64,000 bases of DNA from Myotis daubentonii (GCF_963259705.1 NC_081844.1:108314965-108378964); one strand, 5' to 3'; counted from the first letter of the stretch, positions 11,525-23,159 are shown. Program-made: numbers and translations. Notes: generated from the sequence alone by a model not told the origin.

Positions 11525-13140
11525 AAAGATGGCCAAAGACTTCTCCTGGATCTTCTTATGTTCTCACACGTGAAGTCATAGGTGTGGTGCATCCTGTACT
11601 GTCATGATGCTTCACCGGAGGGTGCCTGATTTTAAACGTATTCTACTTTAGCAAATCAATGCATTTTCTCAATTTCACAGTTGGGTTTGCACATTTCTGT
11701 CTTAAAGAAGATAAATTAGTTGAGTGACCAACTCAATCACTGAAAGTATTTTCTTCCTATTTTGTTCAAAGAGCAGTAAATTTGGTTCTAATCCTTACTG
11801 TATCATTTTTTAAATATTCTGATTATTTTTGAAATAGCCAGAATAAGGGATAGTCTGTGCTTTCAGGACTGGCTTTCTGTACCTGCATGCAGCTGAGACC
11901 ACATTTGTATTTTATAAAGTACCTGCTCTTACGTAGCATTGTAATGTTTACTCAAAGGAGAATCTTAAGCAATATAAATTATGAAAATATTATATAAATT
12001 TTAACTTTTAACTTAAAATTTTTCAATTTTTGTTTAGTCAAATGCAGAGCTACCCAAGATGGAGAAACCCCAACCTTCCCATGAGTAGGCCCAGCTGTAG
12101 AGTGCTGAGGTATTTTGCCTGTCCCCATCACAGCCATGGTACTTAGTACTTGAATGCCCCAGAACTTCTGGATTTGGGCTCTGAGGCACCAATGAAAACC
12201 CACCAGGCCAGGCTGCATGTGGGCCTGGCCAGAGGGCACCACATGCACCAACCAGGGGACTCTTGCTAATAAGCTAGTTGACCAAAGCGCTTCTGTCACT
12301 AATTTCCTCTGACACTTTCCCATCAGGTACTGACGCACAAATAGTGCTCACAGAGCCAGGAGGACCTCTGGGAGTGGGGGCTGGGAGGAGCTGCCCTCTA
12401 GCTGAGACTCACTGTCATGCGCTAGGAATCTGGGCTGTTCCAGGAGGGAGTTCGTCGCTGGCTGTCAGGGATTAGGCCCTTTGTTGGAGTGGAGAATTGT
12501 GGTTAAATGTCACACCCAGGCCATTCACTGTGTGGGCGGGGAAGGGGGGCTTGTTGCTCATACAGCTCCTTTGATCTTACCATAAATATTATCGTTTTCT
12601 ATAAGCTTGAAATTGGCCAAAGTCAACTGCAGGTAAAACCAGTGTGAGTGCATGACACTTCAGGTTCATAGTCCTATCCTCCTCCTCCTTGATCAGCCAG
12701 TGGGGAGCTAATGACACGGGAACGTGAGGGCTCCCCGGGACTGAGTCAGGCGAAGTGCAGGTGTCAAGCAGCACCTGTCCTGAAAGAAGACGCGCCAGCC
12801 AAGAAACCAGTCAGTGAAGTGGCCCACTCTCCTCTCACCACTTAGGTAAGAGTAGGGTCCGCAGAAGCCCATTATTTTTAGCGATGTGAGGAGTGGGGCA
12901 TCAGCCTCCAGTCTGGGGTCCTCTGGCTTTGTTTCAGCAATACATAGGCCTGGGGTTACCAGGTGTAATCCACAGGCCTGCTGGACTCACCCGGCCCACA
13001 TCCACCTTCACAGAGTGGACGACAGTGTCACCTGCCTCACACAGGATGGGAGGGCTTGCCTTGTCCTTGGCACTGAGGGGCATGCTCTGGAAATGTCAAG
13101 GTATTGTTTCATTATAAAATAAAAACATGAAAACAAGAAC
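11525..13140 (+). other. BAIAP2L1: Probable BAIAP2L1 3'UTR
   Basis: AT-rich unique sequence follows the stop. The best + strand poly(A) signal is AATAAA at 13118-13123, which would give a UTR of about 1.6 kb, a plausible length for this gene. A second AATAAA is at 13351-13356, which would overlap the BRI3 3'UTR. Weak AATATA-type signals near 11975 could serve a shorter form. The extent is inferred, since no transcript data are visible. Confidence 0.5.
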
Positions 13141-13284
13141 ACTTTCTTGAGCTATAAATGCCTATCAAGAAAAATAACAGGATTGAACAGTGTTGAAGCT
13201 GGGTGGTGGGTACGTAATTTTAGTCTCTATTTCATGTTTGAAGTTTTCCAAACAAAAGCAAACACTGAATAAGCAGAACCAGGT

Positions 13285-13568
13285 AAACAATGGTATGAAT
13301 CTTATTTATTTAAAACAATTTCTCACCTTCTCAAATTGAAGACTGCAAAAAATAAAAGTGCTTTTCTGAATTGTCGTTAACCCTGGGAGCAGTGTTGCCG
13401 CGTGTCCACACTCCGTGACCTGTGCCCTGAACCCAGCTCGCACATGCCAAATCTATCCCACCTCCCTTACAAAAACAGTCCTGAAGCTTAATCAAATAAA
13501 GCTACTGTACACGACATATACATTAGAAAAGACAGCTGGATGAAGGAAAGCCAGGTGTGCTGTTCCCT
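13285..13568 (-). other. BRI3: BRI3 3'UTR with candidate poly(A) signal
   Basis: Minus-strand AATAAA lies at 13310-13305 (TTTATT on the + strand), about 260 nt past the stop, giving a short UTR as expected. The BAIAP2L1 transcript is expected to end on the other strand only about 150 bp away. Confidence 0.6.
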
Positions 13569-13701
13569 TTAGGTAAAGTTTGCTCCACAGTTGGGACATC
13601 TTCGCTTCCTCAAGGCAAAACAGCAGATGAACCCAAAGGGGAAAAAGACGATGGCCAATAAGATGCCCAGGAAGGTGAAGGAGTCCTCCAGAACCCCGAC
13701 T
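13569..13701 (-). CDS. BRI3: BRI3 exon 3 with stop
   Basis: 133 nt with acceptor CTCCACAG before 13701. It encodes [20 protein letters not shown] and [20 protein letters not shown], ending NFT and TAA at 13571-13569. This is the membrane segment plus the CxxC-type cysteine tail. Confidence 0.97.
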
Positions 13702-16700
13702 CTGTGGAGAGAGAGAAGGGGGGAAGGGGGCTCGGGTTAGGGCCCTCGGCCTGATGTTCCGCCAGACCTTTGGCGTGTCAGTGACAGGGCCTGCAAGGCA
13801 GTCTTCACCTGCCTTCAGCAACCAGCCATATCAGCCTGGAGATCCGCCAACGCGTCTGCCATGTTCGGAGGGAAGGCAAACTGCTGCTGTCGGCCACTAC
13901 CCAGACCATGTGAAGAAAGGGGAAATTACTTGAAAGCTATCATCGCTTAATTATAAAGGCAACGTTCAGCTGCCATGTAATCTGCCATATTTCCTTTTAC
14001 AGAAGAACAAACAAATGCTAGTTTCTATAAAATTTCTTACATCTCTGAAAACACAAGACCAAGACTTTCTGTGTGTGCTGACCAGCTGGACTAGAGCACA
14101 GGCAAGGCCAGGTCTAAGGGACAGCGACCAGCAGGCCTGAATGTGTGTGGCAGGCACCACTTCTCGCATTCTCAGTACTACAAAGGTCAGTACTTTTTCC
14201 CAGTATTGAAAAGTTTTCTATTCCCTAGAGCAGTGGTTCTCAACCTTCCTAATGCCGCAACCCTTTAATACAGTTCCTCATGTTGTGGTGACCCCCAATT
14301 TCATTGTTACAAATTGAACATAATTAAAGCATAGTGATTAATCAGAAAAACAATATGTGATTATATATGTGTTTTCTGATGGTCTCAGGCGACCCCTGTG
14401 AAAGGGTTGTTCAACCCCCAGGTTGAGAACCGCTGCCCTAGAGGGAAATGCCACAAATAAGGATAGAGTTCAGAATTTTGTTTGATTTTTCTATTTTGGG
14501 GGGGAAGGCAGCAGATTTTTAGTGAAAGACTGAAATCAGCCATGTTCACACAATGTCTGAAAGGTCACTTGAGAAATTTCATCTCAAAGCTTCAGGGAAA
14601 AAAGTCACATTTACCTTTCAGTGCACAATCTGTAATACCTAAGACACCTGGGGACATCACCGAGATCAGGTGCCAGTGAGTATAGACCTGGACTTACCAT
14701 CCAGATTGAAGGGTCCTTTTCAAAGGCCCCCAAAGTGGGAAGCAAGAGCTGTGTGTTCAGCTCCACCTTTAGTCCTTAGGCTCCACCTTTAGTCCTTAGG
14801 CTACTTCTGGAAAGTTCTGGACACAGTTGAAATTAAAATGAGAACTACAATAGCCAGCTCAGCCCAAATGAGAAATGTTTCACTCCCACCAGACAGACCT
14901 GGGAGCCAGAAAAAGCCAACAGGGACCAGCTGCTCCCTGGAGGCTGGGGTGCCTGCAGCCCTTCCACCTTGCTGTGAGCTGAGGGCAACTGCGGGCGGGG
15001 AGGGCCTGACACTCCTCCCACTGCTTTGATACCTTTGCACCCATTCTCCCATGCCGCTGCATGTCCATCCCAGCTTCCTTGGTCTTTCTGAAGCCACTGT
15101 CTATCCACTTCTAGCCCCATCATCAGCAAATACTGCTGAGGATCCCTATGCCCACAACATTCCGCTCCTTATTTTGCCACCTTTTGCATGGAGGAGGAGG
15201 GAGGTTCAGCTTAATAAAAGAGTAAAGAAGTATCAAAGGGAAATGTGCCAAAACAGAGGGCTTCCTCCTCAAAATGCCAGAGCTGCTGCTGCTGCTGCAG
15301 CCCCTTCTCAGGAAGTCACGAGCCCATGTGACAGCTGCTACCCATCACAGCTGCAGGAGGACCATGAGGCAGCACCGCCCCCACCAGCCCAGCAGAGCAG
15401 GCTCCCTGCTCCATTAGGAGTCATGAAAAAATATACCAGAATAAGAGGAAGTCTGGTTTTCAACAGCTTAAAGAAAGTCACACTCAATGTCCCCCTCCCT
15501 CCCTCCCACCCACTCAGGAGGGAAGGGCCTAAAACATCTACAAGGGACACAATACATTCTAGAAGTATTTCCCAAATGCACTCATCCTGAAACACTAGTC
15601 CCCCCATAAGCTCTGCAGAAAAGGGGGGGGGGGTAGGGGCGGGGCGCGTTTGGTCAAACTGCCCATTTTCCCCACCTGGAGTCACAACGTGCATTAGTTT
15701 AGAAAAGGATCTGAGAATTCCCACAGGAAAGAGACCCATTTATCTTCGTTTCACTCAGTTTCCCAGACTCATGGGTGCCACCCTTTCTGTGTGTGCTGAC
15801 CAGCTGGACTAGAGCACAGGCAAGGCCAGGTCTAAGGGACAGCGACCAGCAGGCCTGAATGTGTGTGGCAGGCACCACTTCTCGCATTCTCAGTACTACA
15901 AAGGTCAGTCCTCGGCCCTCTCAGAGCACATGTCAGGACAGGTGGGTAAGATCCAGCTGAGGAGCACCTGAGGCCCTCTGCCTAAGTAGGGAGTGGGGCT
16001 TCAGGAAGGCCCTGGGTCACCAGCTGTTTCCCTAACGTAGGTGGATGTATAGGCTGCCCCAGGCTGGGAGCACACCTGCTCTGTCCAGTCATGGCCAACA
16101 ATTCCTACAACTACTGGTGCTAATCAAGCCACTTCCGGGCAGCAGAGGTGGCCTCCGGGCCTCGGACCACTCGGAGCTCTGGCACCAAACCAGCTCCACC
16201 ATCCAGGGCTCCCCACTTCTGTGCCCTGGGCGGTTAGTGCCCCGACTCCGGCAGCCCTTCCTCCTCACCCCCTCACTGACTGCGTAGCACAGGGTGGCTC
16301 AAGAGAGCATCCAGCCCTGGGAGCAACTCCCAACCAGCCCTCACAGGACGGCCTCAGGGAGGACTTCCTCCAGGTCATCCAAGGCCTGGAGCCTGGGGGG
16401 GGGGGGGGGGGGGAGGCAGATGCCCCAAAGCACCCAGTCAGCTCCCTCAGAGGCCAGGTCCCATCTCTCCGCTCAGCCGTAGGAGGCACATCTGCCTCTC
16501 AGGGGCACAGAGCTACCGGCCACTCCAGGGCAGCTGTGCATAAGCCTGATGACTAGGCCTCTGAGCAAAGTGTAGGCCAGAATAGGGGCCTGGGAGTCTT
16601 CCACCATCCCAACCCCCAACCCGAGGATGTCCAGGCACAGTCACCTCCTCAAGGTTCTGTCACAGGCCCCCTGCTCTCATGAGCTGCCCACACTCCACCT

Positions 16701-19700
16701 TGTCACCCCATGCCGTGTCACACAAGCCCTGCCTCTACCTCCCAGAACTCTCCCAGGGTCACCAGTAGTGCCCATGCTGACCACCCATGCCACATCCTGG
16801 ACTGATACTATTCCTTGAGCCTGTCTTGGCTTCCATGACGCCACTTGTTCCTGGATTTCCTCCTACCCCTCTGGGCACCCTCAAAGCTAAATACCAATGA
16901 TACCTATCCAGTGTCGGTGGGGGGCCCAGTGCCAGCCAGGGGGCCCTGCGCCGACTGCTTGTGCCTACCGCTTGCGTCCCATTCCAGGCTTTGACCCCTG
17001 CTGCTCAGGGCCTTCTCAACAGGCTCCCCCACCACAGCCAAGGTGAACTCAGCCTGGCCCAGATCCCAGACCACATGCTGCCGCCTCGTCCTGCATCTAG
17101 GGGCAGCTGTAGCCCCACGGGAAGACTAGTTCAGAGGCCACAGCAGGGGTGAAATGAGGAGTAGGTGCTGAAGTCAAAAGAAATATTCATGCATTCGGCT
17201 AAAAAGGGAGGGTGGAGTCAGGCTGCTTAAGGGAAGGCTGGACCATGACAAAATGACAAGTGACAGACCTCTTACACCAGACCTCACTCAGAGGGAATCG
17301 CAGCCGTGTGACTTCAGCGAATTCCTGCCAAGCTGCCAGGGAGGGACAGGGACAGAGCTTGGCGGGCTGGATGGAAAGGGAGGCAGCAGTGCGGTCACTG
17401 AGAAGTGGCCTGTCTCCCAACCCCATGACTCCAGACCAGCCGTGGGCAAACTACGGCCCGCGGGCCGGATTCGGCCCATTTGAAATGAATAAAACTATTG
17501 AAAAAAACCGTACCCTTTTATGTAATGATGTTTACTTTGAATTTATATTGGTTCACACAAACACTCCATCCATGCTTTTGTTCCGGCCCTCCGGTCCAGT
17601 TTAAGAACCCATTGTGGCCCTCGAGTCAAAAAGTTTGCCCACCCCTGCTCCAGACACACAGTGGCTGCACTGGACTGCGCCCAGGGGAACTCTCTCCTCT
17701 CCCCGGAGAGGACCCGCCCCAGGGCCCCTACACCCACCCCCCAAACCACAGTGGCGCTTCCCCAGAAAGTGCCCAGGCCTCTCCCTCCTTAGTGCTGCCC
17801 AGCTCTCTTGCCCAGCCTCAGTCCACTGGCCAGCCACGCCCACACCACACACCACTGCAAAGGCAGAGGACTAAGGGGCCTCCCCCTCTCTAGCAGGAAG
17901 GGCAGGGACACTCTCGTGTGAGGGACCCAAGTTCAGGGAAGAACCCTTACTGCTGGCATCTGTTCTTCTCACCCCACAGACGGGAGGGCCCACAGGAGGA
18001 CATGCCTTGGGGGGAGTCAGTGTTTGGTCCCAACTCGATCCCCCAAACTTGTTCTCAGAGCACCCATTCCTCCTCATTGCCTGCCACCCACCACCCAGAG
18101 GCGGGAAGATAGTGATCCCAAGGAAGAAGCCTGGCTCCAAATGCAGGCGCCTCTGCCCTCAGCCCCACGGAAGACTCTCCCGAGAGAGCAGAGAACACAG
18201 CCCAACCTTAGTCCAGATTCCGAATGACTGGGGGCCATGGGGCAGAAGCCACAGGCCTCCGAAATGACACAGCTCCCAATCTAGGGAAAGGTGGGTATTG
18301 GGAAATGCTCCCCACCTGGCAGCAGCCCAGCCAGTGGCCGGAAGCTTCACAGCCCTGGAAACATCTCAGCCTTGGCTCCCAGCCTCCCCTGGCCACAGGG
18401 GCCTTGGTGCTGGTGTCCACTCCTCTCAACTCAGGGACTTGGACCTACAAGAGCCTCACAGACCACCCATCCCATCAGATATCCCCACTTTGCAGATGGG
18501 GAAATAGGCCCAGGGGGTAGCTGCCAGGGCCAGGATCTGAACCCGGCTCCTTTGGCAGGCTGGGCACTCCTAGGAAGTGGCAGACATGGCAGGGAGACAC
18601 TGAAATCCCAGCCAGATTCCTCTGCTGCAGGCGCCTTCCTGATCCTCCTTGAATTTGCCAGCCTGACACTCCACAACCCCAACAGCTCTGACGCCCCCTA
18701 GAGTGCCGCACGGAGAGAGGGGCCCTCAGGAGGAGGCCCTTGTCTGCCCTCCTCTCCTTCCCCCTTCACATTCTCCAAAGGCCTAACTTTCACCAGCTGT
18801 GTCAGAAGAGACACCCTTTCGGGGTTTGCAAATGGGGTATCCTGGCGCACAGCTCCAGGGGCTCTCCCCTGCCCACAGCCTCCTTTTTAGGCACATGGTT
18901 GGCTCTGGTCGGCCAGTCTTTTGCCCCCATTTCTGTCATGCCCTCCCTCTTCCTGAGCCCTAGCTGCCCCCTGTGACTCTGAACTCATTAACTTCCCTTT
19001 GACTCTACTCTGGGCCTTCTAGACACACTTTTGAAATTAAGTGTAAGTGTAAACCAGGGTTTCTCAATCCCATCTCAGAAATTTGAACTTCCTCCTCCCA
19101 GACAGGAAAAATGGTCCGTGCCAAGTCCATGTTTTCTAAACTGTCCAAGCACTTGAATCCACCAAGGGCAGGGACCAAGTCTTGATCTGAATTTGAATCC
19201 TGAGGACCCACACAGAACAAGCATCTGGGACCACATATAAACAAACAGTCATTAGAAAACTTGTGGAGGCTCCAGTTCAAGGATACGAAGAATTGCTCCT
19301 GCTGGGAGAACCATGGGTTTCCACTAACCGGCTCACAGCTGTAGCTCTCCTGGCTTCTAGGACCTCCAGCTTCCTGAACACATGGACCATCTGAGTCAGG
19401 GCTCCCCTGCCCACACACTTCAAACAGCCCCTTCCCTGAAAAGGAAGTCTTCCACCACCTTCAGAAGAACCAGGGATGTGAGACTGTCTGTCAGTCCAAC
19501 TAATATTTCTGCATCCCATTCACTTAGGGCTCAACTCTCCAAGAAAAAGAACCCACCCCAGTTGCCCTACGAAACAGGTTCCACCCAGGATAACTGAGCC
19601 CATGCTTGCCCATCACAGCTTGTCCCAAATCCAGACCGACCCACCTCAACGAGCCTGCCTTTATGAGGTTCTGGCTATGTGTGTTCCGAGGCTTGGGGGT

Positions 19701-20522
19701 CCAGCCCCAGACCTATGACATACCTGCAGACTGGGCAGCCGCCAACGACAACGATGGAATTGGCAGGGTACCGGGTGACATTTCGACTGTGGATGTTGTA
19801 GACCCTGGGGTGGTGGGTGGGTATCCCTGTGGGCAGGAAAGCACATCAGAAGCGGGCAGGGAGAACTGCTCCTGCCCTTCCTCTCCCGCCACAAAAAACG
19901 CTCCTTTCCAAAATCAAGACAACAGCTGCCTTCACTAAGTGCCTCCTAGGGCTTTATTAGGTGCTAAAGTGCGGACAGAGCCTCGTTAATAAAGTTAATT
20001 TGAAACTGGGTTGTGATGCTTCCTGAGAAGGGCGGGCCTCGGGCGCGCAACCCCCCAGGTGTGCTGAGGGCGCACGGGCAGCGCCCAGACGCCAGGGCCC
20101 CACAGCAGCTTCCTGGTGCGGGAGATGCCCCCAACCCTTCCTCATGGGCTGCCGGACACGAGGGCCCCGCGTTCCCGAAACTGCGCGCCGATCCCCGGCC
20201 GCGCCCGGAGGAAAGTTGGTTTGGGGGGTTAAAGGTCGCGGGAGGACTCGGTCTCAAGTTTGCTCCCGGGGCGCCCCGCCCGCTTGGCCCGCCCCCGGCC
20301 CCGCCCCCGAAGCCCGTTCCCCCAGCTCCCTGCCCCAGCCCCGCAGACCCCACACCCCAGCCCCCGCCCGCCGGGCCCACCTGTGACGAGGTAGGGGTAG
20401 GGCGGCGGCGGGGGCGCGGCGGGGATGGCGCCGTAGCCATGCGGGCCGCACGCGAAGTCGCCCTGGCCGGCCTCCAGGTTGTAGGTGGGCGGCCGGTCCT
20501 GCAGCAGCGGCTTGTGGTCCAT
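13569..20522 (-). CDS. BRI3: BRI3, brain protein I3, complete in three exons
   Basis: BRI3 is a small membrane protein of lysosomes and other endomembranes, originally described as TNF-induced and linked to cell-death signalling. Its biochemical role is not firmly known. CDS order on the minus strand: 20522-20381, 19826-19724, 13701-13569, giving 378 nt and 125 residues plus stop, the usual length. The start [20 protein letters not shown] sits in a strong Kozak context (GCCATGG). Residues about 34-46 are a proline-rich PPPPPYPY stretch with PY-type motifs. Residues about 82-113 contain a hydrophobic segment ([17 protein letters not shown]), and a cysteine cluster follows ([19 protein letters not shown]). 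All junctions are GT-AG and phase-consistent. Against the human protein as I recall it, LEDCF is LEDSF here and the C-terminus ends NFT instead of TFA. Its promoter carries a CLEAR-like E-box. Confidence 0.97.
14065..14191 (+). repeat. 127-bp direct duplication, copy 1
   Basis: Identical base for base to 15783-15909 in the same orientation, inside BRI3 intron 2. Neither copy has the features of a known transposon. Confidence 0.9.
14231..14435 (+). mobile_element. Non-autonomous hAT transposon (CAGTGGTTCTCAACC family)
   Basis: 205 bp with ends CAGTGGTTCTCAACC and GGTTGAGAACCGCTG and a perfect 8-bp duplication CCCTAGAG at 14223 and 14436. It lies in BRI3 intron 2. Confidence 0.92.
15783..15909 (+). 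repeat. 127-bp direct duplication, copy 2
   Basis: Second perfect copy of 14065-14191, 1718 bp downstream. The flanks are unrelated. Confidence 0.9.
17437..17647 (-). mobile_element. Non-autonomous hAT transposon (family A)
   Basis: 211 bp, the same family as 10981-11176 in reverse, with a perfect 8-bp target duplication CTCCAGAC at 17429 and 17648. Confidence 0.93.
18465..18560 (+). mobile_element. Probable MIR fragment
   Basis: Contains the CCCACTTTGCAGATGGGGAA and GGATCTGAACCCGG phrases of a MIR core. Short and diverged. Confidence 0.45.
19724..19826 (-). CDS. BRI3: BRI3 exon 2
   Basis: 103 nt with acceptor CCCACAG before 19826 and donor CTGCAG/GTATGTC after 19724. It encodes [20 protein letters not shown] and then [13 protein letters not shown], followed by a split Arg codon. 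The intron to exon 1 is only 554 bp. Confidence 0.96.
20381..20522 (-). CDS. BRI3: BRI3 exon 1 (coding part)
   Basis: It runs from ATG at 20522-20520 to the donor CACAG/GTGGGC after 20381, 47 codons plus one base. It lies in a CpG island. The reading frame stays open upstream to an ATG at 20771, but MDHKPLL is the conserved start. Confidence 0.97.
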
Positions 20523-20800
20523 GGCGGGCGACGCCCACCGCGCCCGGCTCGGCTCCCGCTCTGACTCCCGCTCTGGCTCAGACGCTGGCTCGTGGGGACA
20601 CCCGGACGGCGTAGCGGCGAGTCCCGCTCCCGGCCGGCGGCGGGCGGGCTTCCCCTCCGCGCCCCCCCTCCCGCCAGTCACAAGACTCGGGTCACGTGGC
20701 ACGGCTCCCGGCGGGGGTGCGGCGCGGGGCGGAGCTGAACGGCGTCTTAAAGGGGCCGCCCCGCTAGCCACCTGTTGGCGGTAACCCTAGGCGCCTTTCT
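20523..20800 (-). promoter_or_regulatory. BRI3: BRI3 CpG-island promoter with CLEAR-like E-box
   Basis: GC-rich, CpG-dense sequence upstream of the BRI3 ATG. GTCACGTGGC at 20691-20700 contains the CACGTG core and matches 8 of 10 positions of the TFEB/TFE3 CLEAR consensus GTCACGTGAC. GC boxes are frequent, and a TTTAAG TATA-like string lies near 20747. The start site itself cannot be read from sequence. Confidence 0.6.
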
Positions 20801-20844
20801 GCCTGGTCTTCCTGCCTGGCACCCGCTGCTCCCAGATCTCCCAT

Positions 20845-20888
20845 CACTCACTCACTCACTCACTCACTCGCTCACTCGCTCGCTCACT

Positions 20889-20922
<34 letters not shown>
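20845..20922. repeat. (CACT)n and (AC)n microsatellites
   Basis: A CTCA/CTCG tetranucleotide run to 20890, directly followed by an AC dinucleotide run at 20895-20922. They lie just upstream of the BRI3 promoter. Confidence 0.95.
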
Positions 20923-20923
<1 letters not shown>

Positions 20924-21413
20924 CCCACCCCCCACCCCCCAGCCGCAGACGCCACTGAGAGTCGTGGCCCTTGGACGCCCAGCCCAGCGTTAGGGCGGTC
21001 ACCCATCTCCAAGGACACGGAGACTCCTTGCCGGCGGGGAGTCCTAGGGCCCAAGACCACCCACCACGGGGCTGGGATGGCCTAGAGGAGGGCCTGGCAG
21101 TGCGAGTTCCCGGGCCACCCCCTGGATGTCACCACCAGGGCTCCACATTCTGAGCGACTCTGGGTCCCCATCAGGATGTAGTCAGGGTCAGTGGAAGCGT
21201 CAACTCCTACAGGAAAAAGCAGGGAGTGCGTGTGAACCCGGCCTCGGCTGGAGTTTTCTTGACAAATCAAATCATGTGATTTATAGCACTGATTACAAAT
21301 ACCTCCCCCATGGGGACAAAAATACTAGCACCTACTGTGTGACAGGCACTGTCCAATCATTGTTTCTCAGTTTTGCTAACTTTCACAGTAACTCAGGAGG
21401 CATTTATTCCTAA

Positions 21414-22380
21414 CTAGAGGCCCTGTGCACAAAAATTTGTGCACTCGAGGGGGCGGGGGAGGGGGGGAGGGGTCCCTCAGCCCGGCCTGTGCCCTCTCAC
21501 AGTCTGGGACCCCTTGGGAGATAACGACCTGCTGGCTTAGGCCTGCTCCCGGGTGGCAGAGGGCAGGCCCATCCCTAGGTGCAGCCCCTGGTTGGGCTCA
21601 GAGCAGGGCCGACTGGGGAGTTGGGGCACCACCCCCTGTCATGCACAGAGCAGGGCGGATTGGGAGGTTGCGATGCCACCCTCAGTCACGCTCAGGGTAG
21701 GGCCGATTGGGGGGTTGGGGCACCGCCCCCTGTCACACTCAAGGCAGAGTCGATGGGGAGGTTGTGGCGCCACCCCCTGTCACGCACAGAGCAGGGTCAA
21801 TCAGGGGGTTGTGGCGCCACCCCCTGTCACGCACAGAGCAGGGTCAATCAGGGGGTTGGGGCGCTGCCCCCTGTCACGCACAGAGCAGGGCCAATCAGGG
21901 GGTTGGGGAGCTCCCCCATGTCACGCACAGAGCAGGGCCCATCAGGGGGTTGGGGAGCTCCCCCCTGTTACGCACAGAGCAGGGCCCATCAGGGGGTTGA
22001 GGAGCTCCCCCCTGTCACTCACAGAGTAGGGCCGATAGGGGAGTTGGCGCACCGCCCCGTCACACACAGAGCAGGGCCCATCAGGGGGTTGGAGCGCCGC
22101 CCTCTATCACCCACAGAGCAGGGCCAATCAGGGGGTTGGGGCGCCGCCACTGTCACACTCAGGGCAGGGCCAATGGGGAGGTTATGGCTCTACCCCATCA
22201 CACACAGAGCAGGGCCCGTGGGATGAGCGGGTTGGGGCGCTGCCCCTTGTCACACACAGAGCCGCAGGGCGATCAGGGGGTTTGGACGCTGCCCCCTGTC
22301 ACACTGATCCCGGTGCCGGGAGGCCTCTCAGCTCCGCTGATCCCAGTGCTGGGAGGCATATTACCCTTTTACTATATAGC
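21414..22380 (-). mobile_element. HeliBat-type Helitron with internal 47-bp minisatellite
   Basis: On the minus strand it ends in the hairpin GTGCACAAATTTTTGTGCAC followed by CTAG at 21417-21414, then host T. Its 5' end, CTATATAGTAAAAGGGTAAT, abuts the 3' end of a second Helitron at 22380/22381. It has no protein-coding capacity. The body from about 21590 to 22330 is a minisatellite of 47-bp units. Confidence 0.85.
21590..22330. repeat. 47-bp minisatellite inside a Helitron
   Basis: About 15 units built on CAGAGCAGGGCCAATCAGGG and GGTTGGGGCGC plus CCCCTGTCACGCA; consecutive GAGCAGGG starts at 21789, 21836 and 21883 give the 47-bp period. It produces long spurious frames. Confidence 0.92.
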
Positions 22381-23010
22381 ATAGAGGCCTGATGCATGGG
22401 TGGGGGCTGGCTGGTTTGCCCTGAAGAGTGTCCTGGATCAGGGTGGGGGTCCCCACTGGGGTGCCTGGCCAGCCTGGATGAGGGGATGATGGCTGTTTGC
22501 AGCTGGTCACACACCCTTCAGGGTGGGGGTCCCCACTGGGGTGCCTGGCCAGTCTGGGTGAGGGGCTGAGGGCTGTTTTCAGGCTGGGACTGAAGCTCCC
22601 AACTGCTCCTTTTTTTTTTTTAAATTCTGGGCCAGCTTTAGCTCTGAGGCTCCAGCTCTTAGGCTTCCGCTCCTGAAAGCAGGTATCTGGTTTGTTTCGG
22701 TTCTACAATCGAAACTCTGTATCAACTCCAGCTCTGGGATCCCAGCCGGCTGAAAGCTGGTTTCTGGGGTTTTGTTTAGCGTCTATATTTGTTACAATGT
22801 TTGAAACTGCAGGCTCAGAGGCCTGCAGCTGCAGGCGGGGAACGTTGGTTTCCTCCATCACGGAAGCAAGCAAGCCTCATGTTAGTTTCAAGCTGCCTGG
22901 CTGCCGGCTGCCATCTTGGCTGACAGTTAATTTGCATATCTCGCTGATTAGCCAATGGGAAGTGTAGCGGTCGTACGCCAATTACCATGTTTCTCTTTTA
23001 TTAGATTAGA
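22381..23010 (-). mobile_element. HeliBat-type Helitron, upstream partner of a tandem pair
   Basis: On the minus strand it starts TCTAATCTAATAAAAGAG at 23010 after host A and ends with a degenerate GCATCAGGCCTCTAT at 22381, where CTAG has become CTAT. Non-autonomous, 630 bp. Confidence 0.78.
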
Positions 23011-23159
23011 TTTACAGACCAGAGACTGAGGCTCAGTAGAGAGGAAGTGACCTACACTTGACCGAGATCACTCTGTCAGGCTCCCTCAGTGAAGCATTTT
23101 TGTTGTCAAACCTAATGCTTAATGGATTTGTAACAAAACTTCAAAAAGAAAGATCTGCA

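Larger units (their letters stand above)
13702..19723 (-). other. BRI3: BRI3 intron 2, mostly unique sequence
   Basis: Apart from the hAT copies, the 127-bp duplication, a 20-bp tandem duplication (CTCCACCTTTAGTCCTTAGG, near 14760), a poly-G run (16395-16413) and a possible MIR near 18465-18560, I see unique sequence with moderate GC and no convincing exon. Confidence 0.6.

Noticed and set aside
20523..20771. 83-residue in-frame N-terminal extension of BRI3
   Set aside because: The frame is open only because the CpG island lacks stops. The conserved start MDHKPLL has a strong Kozak context, and the CLEAR-like and TATA-like sites lie within the would-be extension.
21579..22226. 215-residue open frame
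   Set aside because: It is the translated 47-bp minisatellite inside a Helitron.
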